Assembly: GCF_016429215.1 (NCBI RefSeq)
Contig: NZ_JAELUH010000030.1
Coordinates: 1 to 61,824 of the forward strand
Direction of reading: 5' to 3'
Source of the DNA: Herbaspirillum sp. ASV7
GTDB taxonomy: Bacteria > Pseudomonadota > Gammaproteobacteria > Burkholderiales > Burkholderiaceae_D
Length of the DNA: 61,824 nt
This document shows positions 37,044-48,688 of the stretch, piece after piece (position 1 is the first letter of the stretch; the number at the start of each line of letters is the position of its first letter). The notes beneath the pieces are model-generated. The model saw only the letters and a list, made by a program, of their open reading frames with translations. It was not told the DNA's origin and searched no databases. Position numbers and translations under genes: made by a program.

Positions 37044-37919
37044 ATGCAAATCGTTTTTCTGGTCGAACAAATCCTCAACGGGCTCCTGGTCGGTGGCTAC
37101 TACCTGCTCATCGCCCTGGGCCTGTCGCTGATCTTTAGCTTGGGCGGCGTGGTCAACCTGGCGCACGGCGCCTTCTACGCCATCGGCGCCTATCTCGCCG
37201 TGGAGATCACCAAATACCTCGGCTTTGGCGGCGCGGTGCTGCTCTCGCCGGTGCTGGTGGCGCTCCTGGGCATCCTGTTCGAGCGCTTCCTGCTGCGCCG
37301 TTTCTATGCGGCCGATCCCATCCTGGGCCTGTTGCTGACCTTCGGCCTGTCGATGGTGGCTGAGCAGCTGATCCGCATACTCTGGGGCGCTTCCCCCTTG
37401 CCGGCTTCAATCCCGGCGGCCTTCAAGGGCCAGATCATGGTGGGCGACTTCATGTACTCGCGCTACCGCCTGCTGATGCTGGCCATTGTGATCGTAGCCC
37501 TGACGCTGATCTGGCTGCTGCTCAACAAGACCTCCTTCGGCCGCGTGGTGCGCGCCGGCGTGCAAAAGCCGGACATGGTGGCGGTGCTGGGCATCCGCCT
37601 GCAGCCCTACATGACCGCCATCGTGATGCTGGGCGTGGGCCTGGCCGCCCTGGCCGGGGTGCTGTTCGCACCGATTTCCGGGGTGCAGCCGGCCATGGGC
37701 GCGGAGATCATGACGGCCGCCTTCGTGGTGGTGGTCATCGGCGGCCTGGGCAGCTTCTGGGGCGTGGTGCTGGCCGCCGTACTGGTGGGTGTGGTACGCG
37801 GCATCACCATCCAGTTCTATGCCCCCGCCGGCGAAGCCTCGATGTATTTGCTGATGCTGCTGGTACTGATCTTCCGCCCGCGCGGCCTGCTGGGCGAGCG
37901 CATCGAACGATTCGAATGA
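37044..37919 (+). CDS. livH: LivH-type ABC permease
   Basis: A 291-residue inner-membrane permease with the LivH features N-G-L-L-V-G-G-Y-Y, G-G-V-V-N-L-A-H-G-A-F-Y-A-I-G-A-Y and V-V-V-I-G-G-L-G-S-F-W-G. GGAG precedes the ATG at 37044. It would pair with the LivM part of the next protein. The gap is 16 nt to the next gene. Confidence 0.92.
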   Translation: MQIVFLVEQILNGLLVGGYYLLIALGLSLIFSLGGVVNLAHGAFYAIGAYLAVEITKYLGFGGAVLLSPVLVALLGILFERFLLRRFYAADPILGLLLTFGLSMVAEQLIRILWGASPLPASIPAAFKGQIMVGDFMYSRYRLLMLAIVIVALTLIWLLLNKTSFGRVVRAGVQKPDMVAVLGIRLQPYMTAIVMLGVGLAALAGVLFAPISGVQPAMGAEIMTAAFVVVVIGGLGSFWGVVLAAVLVGVVRGITIQFYAPAGEASMYLLMLLVLIFRPRGLLGERIERFE

Positions 37920-37935
37920 GGCCTGTGCCATCACC

Positions 37936-40458
<2,523 letters not shown>

Positions 40459-40485
40459 GCCTCCCCACACCGCAAAGGAATCCCC

Positions 40486-41271
40486 ATGGACCTCAATCTG
40501 AAAGACAAGAAAGTCATCGTCACCGCCGGCGCGCAAGGCATCGGCCTGGCCATCACCGCCGCCTTCGTCGAGGCCGGCGCCCAGGTCCACATCTGCGACG
40601 TCAGCGAAGACTTCCTCGCCAGCGCCCGCGAGCAGTTCCGCCACGCCCCGGTCACGCTGAGCCGCACCGACGTCACCAGCGAAAGCCAGGTCGACGCCAT
40701 GTTCGCCGACCTGGCCCGTCGCTGGGAGGGCCGACTGGACGTGCTGGTCAACAATGCGGGCATCGCCGGCCCCACCCTGCCGGTGGAAGACGTCGACCTG
40801 GCCGGCTGGGACCAGACCATCGCGGTCAACCTGACCGGCCCCTTCCTCTGCACCCGCCGCGCCGTACCGATGCTGAAGAAGAATGGCGGCGGCTCCATCG
40901 TCAACATCTCCTCGGTCGCCGGCCGGCTGGGCTTTGCGCTGCGCACGCCCTACTCCGCCTCCAAGTATGGCGTCATCGGCCTCACCGAGACCTGGGCCAT
41001 CGAACTGGGCCCGGACAACATCCGCGTCAATGCCGTGCTGCCCGGCGTGGTCGAAGGCGCGCGGCAAGAGCGCATCGTCGCCGCCAAGGCCGCCGCCTAC
41101 GGCATCGACCACGAAGAGATGCGCGCGCGGCTGCTCTCCAAGGTCTCGTTGCGCAAGATGGTCACGGCCGAAGACATTGCCAACCAGATCATCTTCATCT
41201 GCTCCCCGGCCGGCGCCTCCATCAGCGGACGCAGCCTGTCGGTGTGTGGCAATGTCGAAGTACTGAGTTGA
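40486..41271 (+). CDS. Short-chain dehydrogenase/reductase
   Basis: A 261-residue classical SDR. The cofactor motif is T-A-G-A-Q-G-I-G (residues 13-20), N-N-A-G is present, and the active site is S-S-V...Y-S-A-S-K. D39 in I-C-D-V suggests NAD rather than NADP. It lies 27 nt after the transporter fusion gene and 12 nt before a lambda-crystallin-like dehydrogenase. It probably oxidises a hydroxy acid imported by the transporter. The exact substrate is unknown. Confidence 0.92.
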   Translation: MDLNLKDKKVIVTAGAQGIGLAITAAFVEAGAQVHICDVSEDFLASAREQFRHAPVTLSRTDVTSESQVDAMFADLARRWEGRLDVLVNNAGIAGPTLPVEDVDLAGWDQTIAVNLTGPFLCTRRAVPMLKKNGGGSIVNISSVAGRLGFALRTPYSASKYGVIGLTETWAIELGPDNIRVNAVLPGVVEGARQERIVAAKAAAYGIDHEEMRARLLSKVSLRKMVTAEDIANQIIFICSPAGASISGRSLSVCGNVEVLS

Positions 41272-41283
41272 AAGGAGCGCGCC

Positions 41284-42216
41284 ATGAGTGAAAAGATCGC
41301 CGTGATCGGCGCCGGCCTGATCGGCCGCGCCTGGGCCATCGTGTTCGCCCGCGCCGGCTTCGAGGTCGCCCTGTGGGACGCCGTCCCGCAAGCGTTGCAG
41401 GGTTGCCGGCAACTGCTGCAGGACAATGTGGGCGACCTGGCCGCACATGGACTGATCGACGAAGCAGCCGAAGTGGTACTGGCCCGCATCCGCACCGCCG
41501 ACAGCCTGGCCGACGCCCTGCAGGACGCCATCCTGGTGCAGGAGAACGTCAAGGAGACGGTTGAAGTCAAGCGCGAGATCTTTGCCGAGATGGACCGCCT
41601 GGCCGACCCGAAGACCATCCTCACCAGCTCCACGTCATGGATCCCCACCTCGGAATTCAGCGAGCATCTGCCGGGACGGGATCGCATCCTGGTAGCCCAC
41701 CCTGTCAATCCCCCCTACCTGGTCCCGCTGGTGGAACTGGCCCCGGCCCCCTGGACCTCGAAGGCGACCGTAGAACGCGCGCACGACATCTACACACGGG
41801 CAGGCCAATCACCGGTCCTGCTCAACAAGGAGATCACGGGCTTCCTGCTCAACCGCATCCAGGGCGCGGTACTGAACGAAGCGCTCAATCTGTACGAGAA
41901 TGGCTATGCCTCGGCGGCCGACCTGGACAAGGTACTCAAGGATGGCTTGGGCCTGCGCTGGTCCTTCATGGGCCCCTTCGAGACGATAGACCTGAACGCA
42001 CCGGAAGGCGTGCTCGACTATGCCCGCCGCTACGGCCACACCTACCGGGACGTCGCCAAGACGCAGCCACCGAACGAATGGAAGAGCGAGACACTGGAAC
42101 GATTGGAACGGGAGAGGCGCGAAGAGCTACCGGCGGAGAAGCTGGGCGACCGCGCCCGCTGGCGTGACAACAGGTTGATGGGACTGATTGCGCACAAGCG
42201 TAATCAAGAAAAGTAA
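41284..42216 (+). CDS. Lambda-crystallin-like 3-hydroxy acid dehydrogenase
   Basis: A 310-residue NAD-dependent enzyme of the 3-hydroxyacyl-CoA dehydrogenase superfamily. It has G-A-G-L-I-G-R-A-W at the N-terminus, V-A-H-P-V-N-P-P-Y-L-V-P-L-V-E-L and G-L-G-L-R-W-S-F-M-G-P-F-E-T, which resemble lambda-crystallin/L-gulonate 3-dehydrogenase and carnitine dehydrogenase more than fatty-acid enzymes. It would give a 3-keto acid, which the BKACE enzyme downstream could cleave. The last 30 residues are very basic and Glu-rich. Confidence 0.9.
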   Translation: MSEKIAVIGAGLIGRAWAIVFARAGFEVALWDAVPQALQGCRQLLQDNVGDLAAHGLIDEAAEVVLARIRTADSLADALQDAILVQENVKETVEVKREIFAEMDRLADPKTILTSSTSWIPTSEFSEHLPGRDRILVAHPVNPPYLVPLVELAPAPWTSKATVERAHDIYTRAGQSPVLLNKEITGFLLNRIQGAVLNEALNLYENGYASAADLDKVLKDGLGLRWSFMGPFETIDLNAPEGVLDYARRYGHTYRDVAKTQPPNEWKSETLERLERERREELPAEKLGDRARWRDNRLMGLIAHKRNQEK

Positions 42217-42220
42217 ACGA

Positions 42221-42265
42221 CCAAAGCCGAAGGCGAGTAGGAGAAAGGGCAAAGCCGAAGGCGAG
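42221..42265 (+). repeat. Direct repeat aaagccgaaggcgag, two copies
   Basis: The 15-mer aaagccgaaggcgag occurs at 42223-42237 and 42251-42265, just after the dehydrogenase gene and ahead of a long inverted repeat. It may be part of a repeated intergenic element. Confidence 0.6.
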
Positions 42266-42291
42266 CCGGACGCCTGTCCGCTTCTGCCCCG

Positions 42292-42377
42292 CCGCGTTGG
42301 TGCTGCAAAAAATGGATCAGGAAAATAGTTTGAGCGAAGCGAATCTATTTTCCCCATTTTTTGCAGCGCCAACGCGG
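42292..42377. repeat. 86-bp inverted-repeat element
   Basis: Arms at 42292-42315 and 42354-42377 pair over 24 bp with one mismatch, and inner arms gaaaatag/ctattttc (42321-42328, 42345-42352) extend the stem. The full sequence can fold into one long hairpin. No coding frame is seen. It splits the catabolic operon between the dehydrogenase and BKACE genes. It resembles a REP/MITE-like intergenic repeat, and it might also work as a transcript-processing or attenuation site. Confidence 0.75.
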
Positions 42378-42422
42378 GGACCCTCCGAAGGAGGGCGGAG
42401 GCAGCAGCGGTCGCCTTCTTTT

Positions 42423-42456
42423 GCTTACTTTTCTTGGCGAGACAAGAAAAGTGAGC
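42423..42456. repeat. Second hairpin: 14-bp arms around gcgaga
   Basis: gcttacttttcttg (42423-42436) pairs with caagaaaagtgagc (42443-42456) with one G-T pair. Sequences of this shape recur between genes in many Burkholderiales. The rest of the 391-bp gap (42217-42607) holds the BKACE ribosome binding site AAAGGAG and no gene. Confidence 0.65.
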
Positions 42457-42607
42457 GGCTGCCGGGCCGCCCCCGGCGCTCCGCTGCGACCGGAGAAAGA
42501 TAAGTATTAAGCTAGAGCGTAAATAAGCAAGAAGACCAGACTACCCAAGAGCCAGCAAAGCAACAAACCCCACAAAAAGCAGAACCAACATCAAAGGAGC
42601 ACACCCC

Positions 42608-43543
42608 ATGGCCCCCAAGCCCAAGAAAGTCATCATCACCTGCGCGGTAACAGGTGCGATCCACACCCCCTCGATGTCCCCCTACCTGCCCATCACCCCC
42701 GAGCAGATCAGGGATGAAGCATTGGCAGCAGCCGAAGCCGGCGCCGCCATCGTGCACCTGCACGCCCGCGACCCACAGAACGGCAAGCCCACACAAGACC
42801 CGGACGAATTCCGCAAATTCCTCCCCCACATCAAGGAGAGGTCCAACGTCGTCATCAACCTCACCACCGGCGGCGCCCCCACCATGGGCGTAGAAGAGCG
42901 CCTGCAACCTGCACTGCAATTGAAGCCGGAAGTAGCCTCCCTGAACATGGGCTCGATGAACTTCGGCCTCTACGAAATGCTCAACCGCTTCAAGGAATTC
43001 AAATACGACTGGGAGCAACCCTACCTGGCCGGCTCGGACGACCGCATCTTCCGCAACACCTTCAAGGACATCGCCTACATCCTCGAATCCTGCAGCGCCA
43101 ACCAGACCCGCTTCGAGATCGAATGCTACGACATCGGCCACCTCTACACCGCCGCCCACTTCATCGACCGCGGCCTGATCAAGCCGCCCTTCCTGATCCA
43201 GTCGGTATTCGGCCTGCGCGGCGGCATCGGCAATGATGTGGAAGACGTCATGCACATGAAGCGCACCGCCGACCGCCTCTTCGGCGACGACTACTTCTGG
43301 TCGGTACTGGGTGCCGGCCGCGGCCAGATCCCGATCGCCACCATGTCAGCCGCCATGGGCGGCCACACCCGCGTCGGCCTGGAAGACTCGCTCTGGGACG
43401 GCCCCGGCAACCTGGCCAAGAGCAACGCCGACCAGGTCCGCCGCATCCGCACCGTCATCGAAGCGCTCTCGCTGGAAGTAGCCAGCCCCGACGACGCCCG
43501 CGCCATGCTGAAGCTCAAGGGCGGCCAGAACGTCGGCTTCTGA
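42608..43543 (+). CDS. Beta-keto acid cleavage enzyme (BKACE, DUF849)
   Basis: A 311-residue zinc TIM-barrel enzyme. Family members exchange the acyl part of a 3-keto acid with acetyl-CoA, giving acetoacetate and a new acyl-CoA. The metal motif H-L-H-A-R-D lies near residue 50, with N-L-T-T-G-G and N-M-G-S-M-N-F further on. AAAGGAG precedes the ATG. Together with the two upstream dehydrogenases and importer it completes a plausible route: import, oxidation to a 3-keto acid, cleavage. The side chain accepted is not predictable from motifs alone. Confidence 0.92.
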   Translation: MAPKPKKVIITCAVTGAIHTPSMSPYLPITPEQIRDEALAAAEAGAAIVHLHARDPQNGKPTQDPDEFRKFLPHIKERSNVVINLTTGGAPTMGVEERLQPALQLKPEVASLNMGSMNFGLYEMLNRFKEFKYDWEQPYLAGSDDRIFRNTFKDIAYILESCSANQTRFEIECYDIGHLYTAAHFIDRGLIKPPFLIQSVFGLRGGIGNDVEDVMHMKRTADRLFGDDYFWSVLGAGRGQIPIATMSAAMGGHTRVGLEDSLWDGPGNLAKSNADQVRRIRTVIEALSLEVASPDDARAMLKLKGGQNVGF

Positions 43544-43559
43544 GCCATGCACGTCCCCG

Positions 43560-43597
43560 AAAAACCGGAGCGCGGCCCGCCGCCTCCGGTTTTTTTC
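43560..43597 (+). terminator. Rho-independent terminator after the BKACE gene
   Basis: Arms aaaaaccggag and ctccggttttt with a GC-rich loop and a T-run to 43596, 17 nt after the BKACE stop. Confidence 0.88.
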
Positions 43598-43708
43598 ATG
43601 GCCACATTGCTGCAATGGCAAGGGATTGCGCGCCGCCCATGGATACCGCGCCGATAAGCTACAATCCTCCATCCCCAGAGGGCCACCGCCATCACCAGAA
43701 ACATTGCA

Positions 43709-44680
43709 ATGAAACAATATCAAGACCTCATCCAGGACGTACTCGACAACGGCTCCTGGCAAGACAACCGCACCGGCATCCGCACCCTGAGCATCCCCGG
43801 CGCCATGATGCGCTTCGACCTGCAAAAGGGCTTCCCGGCGGTGACCACCAAGCGCCTGGCCTTCAAGTCGGTGGTGGGCGAACTGTGCGGCTTCCTGCGC
43901 GCCACGCGCAGCGCCGCCACCTTCCGCGAACTGGGATGCAAGGTCTGGGACCAGAACGCCAACGAAAACGCCGACTGGCTGGCCAACCCCTTCCGCACCG
44001 GCACCGACGACCTGGGCCCGGTCTACGGTGTGCAATGGCGCCAGTGGCCCGCCTACAAGCTCATCGACGCCGACCAGGCTGCCCAGATCGAAGCTGCCCA
44101 GCGCAAAGGCTTTGCCATCGTCTCGGACCTGCAGGAAGATGGCCGCGACAAGGTGCTCCTGTACAAGGCCGTGGACCAGCTGCGCGAATGCCTGGACACC
44201 ATCGTCAACAATCCCGGCAGCCGCCGCATCCTCTTCCACGGCTGGAACTGCGCCGTGCTCGACGAAGTGGCCCTGCCGGCCTGCCACCTGCTGTACCAGT
44301 TCCTGCCCAACCAGAGCACCGGCGAGCTCTCGCTCTGCCTGTACGTGCGCAGCAACGACATCGGCCTGGGCACCCCCTTCAACCTGGCCGAAGGCGCCGC
44401 CCTGTTGCACCTGGTGGCCCGCCTGACCGGCTACAAGCCGCGCTGGTTCAGCTACTTCGTGGGCGACGCCCACATCTACGAGAACCACATCGACATGGTC
44501 AAGGAACAGCTCCAGCGCGAGCCCTTCCCCCTGCCCCGGCTGCAGATCGCCGACCGCATCCCGGACTACGCGGTAACCCGCGAGTACGCCCCGCAATGGC
44601 TGGAGCTGGTCGAGCCGGCCGACTTCTCGCTGCTGGAATACCGGCACCACGCCCCCCTGACCGCCCCCATGGCGGTCTGA
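43709..44680 (+). CDS. thyA: Thymidylate synthase
   Basis: A 323-residue enzyme that methylates dUMP to dTMP with methylene-tetrahydrofolate. The catalytic Cys is C192 in [15 protein letters not shown] near the start and [12 protein letters not shown] and D-A-H-I-Y-E-N-H are also conserved. It is longer than the 264-residue E. coli enzyme, mainly from an insert at about 115-150. It provides dihydrofolate to FolA, whose gene is about 9 kb away on the same strand. Confidence 0.95.
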   Translation: MKQYQDLIQDVLDNGSWQDNRTGIRTLSIPGAMMRFDLQKGFPAVTTKRLAFKSVVGELCGFLRATRSAATFRELGCKVWDQNANENADWLANPFRTGTDDLGPVYGVQWRQWPAYKLIDADQAAQIEAAQRKGFAIVSDLQEDGRDKVLLYKAVDQLRECLDTIVNNPGSRRILFHGWNCAVLDEVALPACHLLYQFLPNQSTGELSLCLYVRSNDIGLGTPFNLAEGAALLHLVARLTGYKPRWFSYFVGDAHIYENHIDMVKEQLQREPFPLPRLQIADRIPDYAVTREYAPQWLELVEPADFSLLEYRHHAPLTAPMAV

Positions 44681-44726
44681 CCGACACGGCCGCGCGCCGG
44701 GCGGTGTGCGGCCAGAGGAGAGACGC

Positions 44727-45788
44727 ATGCACAACGCCCTGCTGCAACGCCTGGGCCTGGCCCATCCGATCATCCAGGCCCCCATGGCCGGCAGTTCCAC
44801 CGTCGCCATGGCAGCCGCCGCCTCCAACGCCGGCGCGCTGGGTTCGCTGGCGCTGGGGGCCAGCAATGCCAGCCAGGCGCGTGAGACGCTGGCGCAATTG
44901 AACGCGCTCACCGACCAGCCCTACAACGTCAATTTCTTCTGCCATCAACCGGCCGTGCTGGACGCTACCCGCGATGAAGCCTGGCTGCGCCACCTACGAC
45001 CCTTCGTCGAGGAATTCGGCGGCCACATCGGCGCGCCCCTGAAAGAGATCTACCAGAGCTTCGTGGTCGATACCGACATGCAGCAACTGATGCTGGAACA
45101 GCCACCGGCGGTGGTGAGCTTCCACTTCGGTCTGCCCGCCCCCTCGGTGATCCAGGCGCTCAAGCAGGCCGGCGTCTTCCTCATGGGCAGCGCCACCAAC
45201 CTGGACGAGGCGCGCCAGGTGGAAGCGGCCGGGCTGGATGCCATCGTGGCGCAGGGCATCGAGGCCGGCGGCCATCGCGGCATCTTCGATGAACGGATCG
45301 ATGAGGAAATCGGCACCTTCGCCCTGGTGCGCCTGCTGGCCCGCCACTGCAAGCTGCCGGTGATTGCCGCTGGCGGCATCATGGATGGCCAGGGCATTGC
45401 CGCCGCCCTGCAACTGGGTGCGCAGGCGGTGCAGATGGGCACGGCCTTCCTGCTCACGCGCGAATCCAATGCCAATGCCGCCTACCGCGACCTGCTCAAG
45501 AGCCCGCGCGCGGCGCATACCCAGGTGACGGCGGCGATCTCGGGCCGGCGCGCACGCGGCATCGTCAACCGCTTCATCAGCGAGATCGACACCGCAGCGG
45601 CACCACCCATCCCCGCCTATCCGGCCGCCTACGATGCCGGCAAGCAGCTGCATGCCCTGGCCTCGGCCAAGGGCGAGCATGGTTTCGGCGCTCACTGGGC
45701 CGGCCAAGGTGCGGCCCTGCTGCGCGACGGCTACACCACGGCCGAACTGATCGCCTTGCTGGTACAGGAATGGCAAGCCGCCCGCTGA
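44727..45788 (+). CDS. Nitronate monooxygenase (2-nitropropane dioxygenase-like)
   Basis: A 353-residue FMN-dependent TIM-barrel enzyme. Typical segments are P-I-I-Q-A-P-M-A-G, F-H-F-G-L-P, A-Q-G-I-E-A-G-G-H-R-G and A-A-G-G-I-M-D-G-Q-G-I, followed by Q-M-G-T-A-F-L. Such enzymes oxidise propionate-3-nitronate and other nitronates. The ATG at 44727 has a purine-rich site (AGAGGAGAG) upstream. It is 46 nt after thyA and may be co-transcribed. Confidence 0.92.
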   Translation: MHNALLQRLGLAHPIIQAPMAGSSTVAMAAAASNAGALGSLALGASNASQARETLAQLNALTDQPYNVNFFCHQPAVLDATRDEAWLRHLRPFVEEFGGHIGAPLKEIYQSFVVDTDMQQLMLEQPPAVVSFHFGLPAPSVIQALKQAGVFLMGSATNLDEARQVEAAGLDAIVAQGIEAGGHRGIFDERIDEEIGTFALVRLLARHCKLPVIAAGGIMDGQGIAAALQLGAQAVQMGTAFLLTRESNANAAYRDLLKSPRAAHTQVTAAISGRRARGIVNRFISEIDTAAAPPIPAYPAAYDAGKQLHALASAKGEHGFGAHWAGQGAALLRDGYTTAELIALLVQEWQAAR

Positions 45789-45810
45789 GGCGACCTGGTC
45801 GAAGGGTAAC

Positions 45811-47238
45811 TCAGGAAACGGTAGCGCCGTCCCCAGGCGTCTGCTGGTCTTGCCAGCCGCCGCCCAGCGCCTTGTAGAGCGAAACCGTGGCCTGCAGCCG
45901 CTGCAGCTTGATCAGGCCGAGCTGGTTCTGGGCTTCCGAGAGGGTGCGCTGGGTATCGAGCACCACCAGCAAGTCCTCGGCGCCGGCGCGATAGCGGATC
46001 TCGGCCAGCTCGAAGGCGAAACGCGCCTGGTCGACCTCGCCGACTTTCAAGCGATAGCGCTCTTCCAGGCTGCGGATCGCCCCCAGCGCCTTCTCCACCT
46101 CGGACAGCGAGGTGATCACCCGTTGCCGGTAGACCTGCACCAGTTCCTCTTTCTGGGCGATGGCCAGGTCGCGCTGGTTGCGCAGCTTGCCGCCGTCGAA
46201 GATGGGCGCGATCAATCCCGCACCCAGGCTGGCAAACAGGTTGGGACCATCGAACAGCGACAGCAAGGCGCTGCTTTGCGCCCCGGTCGAGCCGGTCAGC
46301 GTGATGCTGGGGAACAGCGCCGCGCGCGCCACGGCCACATTGGCGTTGGCGGCGGCCAGGTTGGCTTCGGCAGTGCGGATGTCGGGACGGCGCATCAGCA
46401 GTTCCGAGGGCAGGCCGGCCGAGATGCGCGGCATCTGAATCTTCGCCAGGCCGGTTTCCTCGACCTTGAAATTCTGTGGCGGACGGCCCAGCAGGATGGC
46501 CAGCGCCGTCTGCGCATCCTGCGCCTGCTGCTGCAAATCCGGGATCAGCTGGCGCTGGTTGGCCAGGGCCGAGCGCTGGCGTGCCAGGTCCAGCGGCGAG
46601 GCCGAACCGGCGCGGCTTTGCGCTTCCACCAGGCGCAGCACGCGCTCGGCATTGTTGACGTTCTGGCGCGCGATCTCCAGGCGGTCGCGCAGCGACAGCA
46701 CCTGCAGATAGGTGGAGACGATGCCGCTGGTGACCGTCAGCGCCACGGTCTCGCGGTCATAGCGGTTGGCACGCAGGGTGGCTTCGGCGGCATCGACACC
46801 GGCGCGGTTCTTGCCCCAGAAATCGATCTCGTAGCTCACCTGCAGACTGGCATTGGCGGTATTGGTCGGGGTGCCGCCGGAGATGGGCATCTCACGCGTG
46901 GCGCCAGCCGACAGGCCCACATTGGGCAACAGCGGCGCACCGGCGATGCGGGCTTGCGCCTCGGCCTGCTTGACGCGCGAATAGGCGGCGGCGATCTCGT
47001 AGTTGTTGCGCTGGCCCTCCTGCACCAGTTGCGACAGCTCGGTGCTGCCGAACTGCTTCCACCAGTCGGTATCGGGCCACAATTGCTCGGCCTGGGCCAC
47101 GTCGGCCGAGGCCCCGCCGCCCCACTTCTCGGGTACCTGCATCTCCAGGATGGGATCGCTCTGCACCTCACGCGTGGCGCAGCCACCGACGGCCAGTGCC
47201 AGCGCCAGCGCCAGCGCCAGACGGGTCAGAGTCGGCAT
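45811..47238 (-). CDS. Outer-membrane efflux lipoprotein (NodT/OprM family)
   Basis: A 475-residue outer-membrane factor with lipobox V-G-G-C after an Ala/Leu-rich signal segment. Two repeats typical of TolC-like channels are visible, with long coiled-coil segments (Q-A-E-A-Q-A-R-I-A-G-A-P-L-L-P-N and A-N-A-N-V-A-V-A-R-A-A-L-F-P-S). The ATG at 47238 begins the signal peptide. It is the downstream partner of a MacA-like adaptor 116 bp away. The inner-membrane pump usually encoded between them is missing. Confidence 0.9.
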   Translation of the reverse strand: MPTLTRLALALALALAVGGCATREVQSDPILEMQVPEKWGGGASADVAQAEQLWPDTDWWKQFGSTELSQLVQEGQRNNYEIAAAYSRVKQAEAQARIAGAPLLPNVGLSAGATREMPISGGTPTNTANASLQVSYEIDFWGKNRAGVDAAEATLRANRYDRETVALTVTSGIVSTYLQVLSLRDRLEIARQNVNNAERVLRLVEAQSRAGSASPLDLARQRSALANQRQLIPDLQQQAQDAQTALAILLGRPPQNFKVEETGLAKIQMPRISAGLPSELLMRRPDIRTAEANLAAANANVAVARAALFPSITLTGSTGAQSSALLSLFDGPNLFASLGAGLIAPIFDGGKLRNQRDLAIAQKEELVQVYRQRVITSLSEVEKALGAIRSLEERYRLKVGEVDQARFAFELAEIRYRAGAEDLLVVLDTQRTLSEAQNQLGLIKLQRLQATVSLYKALGGGWQDQQTPGDGATVS

Positions 47239-47354
47239 CAGGGTCGGCGCCCGGAAGGAAGAAGAAACTCGCTGGTGGGGACTGCGCAATGTCATAAGCT
47301 TGAGCAACAACAAAAAAACGGCCGCCCGGCCGGGCCTCTACTCTACACCGTCTA

Positions 47355-48572
47355 TCAGGGCTGGCGCGCCGGAGTCGTGGCGGGTGTCGCCGTCACCGGC
47401 GCGGGATTGGCCGGCAGCAGCACCTGCTCGCCTTCCTTCAGGCCCGCCAGCACCTGGGCCCGCTCGCCATCGCGGATGCCGATCTTGACCTTGCGCGACT
47501 CCAGAGTACCGTCGGGCAGCACCACCTTGAGGGTCTGGGTGCCATCCATGCCGGGCTTGGCCACCAGCGACAGCGGGATGGTCGGTACATGCTCGGCCCG
47601 TGCCAGCACGAAATAGACGTCGGCACTCATGCCGCTCATCAGTTCACGGCTGGGATTGGCGACATCGAAGAAGACCGTGTAGAACGCCTTCTTGCCGTGC
47701 CGCCCGGAGTCGTCGGTGGGCAGCAGCATGATCTGGCGCAGCTTGCCGCTCCAGCGCTTGCCGGGATAGCCGGGCGTGGTGAAGTAGGCGGTCATGCCCT
47801 TTTGCAGGCGGGTCACGTCTTCCTCGGCCACCGGCACCTGCACGGTCATGCGCGAGAGATCGGCGATGCGCAGCAGCGCCTCCTGGTTGGCCGCCACCAT
47901 CTGGCCGGGACGCGCATTGAGCGTGACCACGGTGCCGCTGCTGGGGGCTTCGATGCGGGTCTGCTTCTGCACCGCCTCATCCTCGCGGATGGCGGCCTCG
48001 GTCTGCTGGATCTGGGCGTTGGTGGCGTCCACCCGGGCCGCTGCCGCGTACATGTTCATGCGGCTGGATTCGTAGGATTCCTCGCGGGTGGCGTTCTCGG
48101 CCTTCAACTGGGTCTGGCGCTGGAACTGCAGCTGGGCGAAGTCGAGCTGGGCGTTCTGCCCGGCCAGCTCGGCCTTCAGGCGCGCCAGGGTGGCGCGGTT
48201 GTTCTCGATGCGGCTGCTCTGCACGGCCGGCGCCACGGTGGCCAACAGGCGCCCGGCCTTGACCGGCTCGCCGATGACCACGTCGACCTCGGAAATCTGC
48301 CCGGCCACCTTGGAGCCCACATCCACGTAATCCTGGGCCACCACGTTGCCGGTGGCATTGACCACCTGCTCCAGATCGGCGCGTTCCACCGCCACCGTCT
48401 CCAGCTTGACCGGGATAGGCTTGGGTGCTGGTGGCACCGGCTGCTGGCGCGAATACAGCCAGAACCCGCCCCCCAGCACCACCACCAGCGCGACGCCGCC
48501 CCACCAGGCGCCCTTGCGGGCGGGCGCTGTGGTGGAAAGGGTGTCAGGCAGAGGGCTGTGCGGGTCAGTCAT
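47355..48572 (-). CDS. MacA-like periplasmic adaptor (membrane fusion protein)
   Basis: A 405-residue adaptor with one N-terminal transmembrane helix (G-G-V-A-L-V-V-V-L-G-G-G-F-W-L-Y), a lipoyl/barrel-sandwich domain (G-S-K-V-A-G-Q-I-S-E-V-D-V), a long coiled-coil hairpin (about 110-210), a beta-barrel and a membrane-proximal domain. It is closest in pattern to MacA of ABC-type MacAB-TolC pumps. The ATG at 48572 is chosen over an in-frame start 19 codons upstream. It is followed by the outer-membrane factor gene, with no macB gene between or next to them. Confidence 0.88.
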   Translation of the reverse strand: MTDPHSPLPDTLSTTAPARKGAWWGGVALVVVLGGGFWLYSRQQPVPPAPKPIPVKLETVAVERADLEQVVNATGNVVAQDYVDVGSKVAGQISEVDVVIGEPVKAGRLLATVAPAVQSSRIENNRATLARLKAELAGQNAQLDFAQLQFQRQTQLKAENATREESYESSRMNMYAAAARVDATNAQIQQTEAAIREDEAVQKQTRIEAPSSGTVVTLNARPGQMVAANQEALLRIADLSRMTVQVPVAEEDVTRLQKGMTAYFTTPGYPGKRWSGKLRQIMLLPTDDSGRHGKKAFYTVFFDVANPSRELMSGMSADVYFVLARAEHVPTIPLSLVAKPGMDGTQTLKVVLPDGTLESRKVKIGIRDGERAQVLAGLKEGEQVLLPANPAPVTATPATTPARQP

Positions 48573-48605
48573 GATCGCTTGCGGGTAAGGCAAAGATGAT
48601 TTCAG

Positions 48606-48643
48606 AAAAAGATGACGGCCGGATGTCACCGGCCGCCGTCATT
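48606..48643 (-). terminator. Rho-independent terminator after opgH
   Basis: On the minus strand, atgacggcggccgg and ccggccgtcat form a stem with a small bulge, followed by CTTTTT. It ends the opgGH operon before the macA-like gene. Confidence 0.8.
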
Positions 48644-48645
48644 GC

Positions 48646-48672
48646 TATCGTCGCTATCGTCACTATCGTCGC
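48646..48672. repeat. Three 9-bp tandem units (tatcgtcgc)
   Basis: tatcgtcgc, tatcgtcac and tatcgtcgc follow one another in the gap between the opgH terminator and the opgH stop codon. Possibly a variable microrepeat; no function assigned. Confidence 0.8.
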
Positions 48673-48688
48673 TGCTGCGGCGGCCGCC

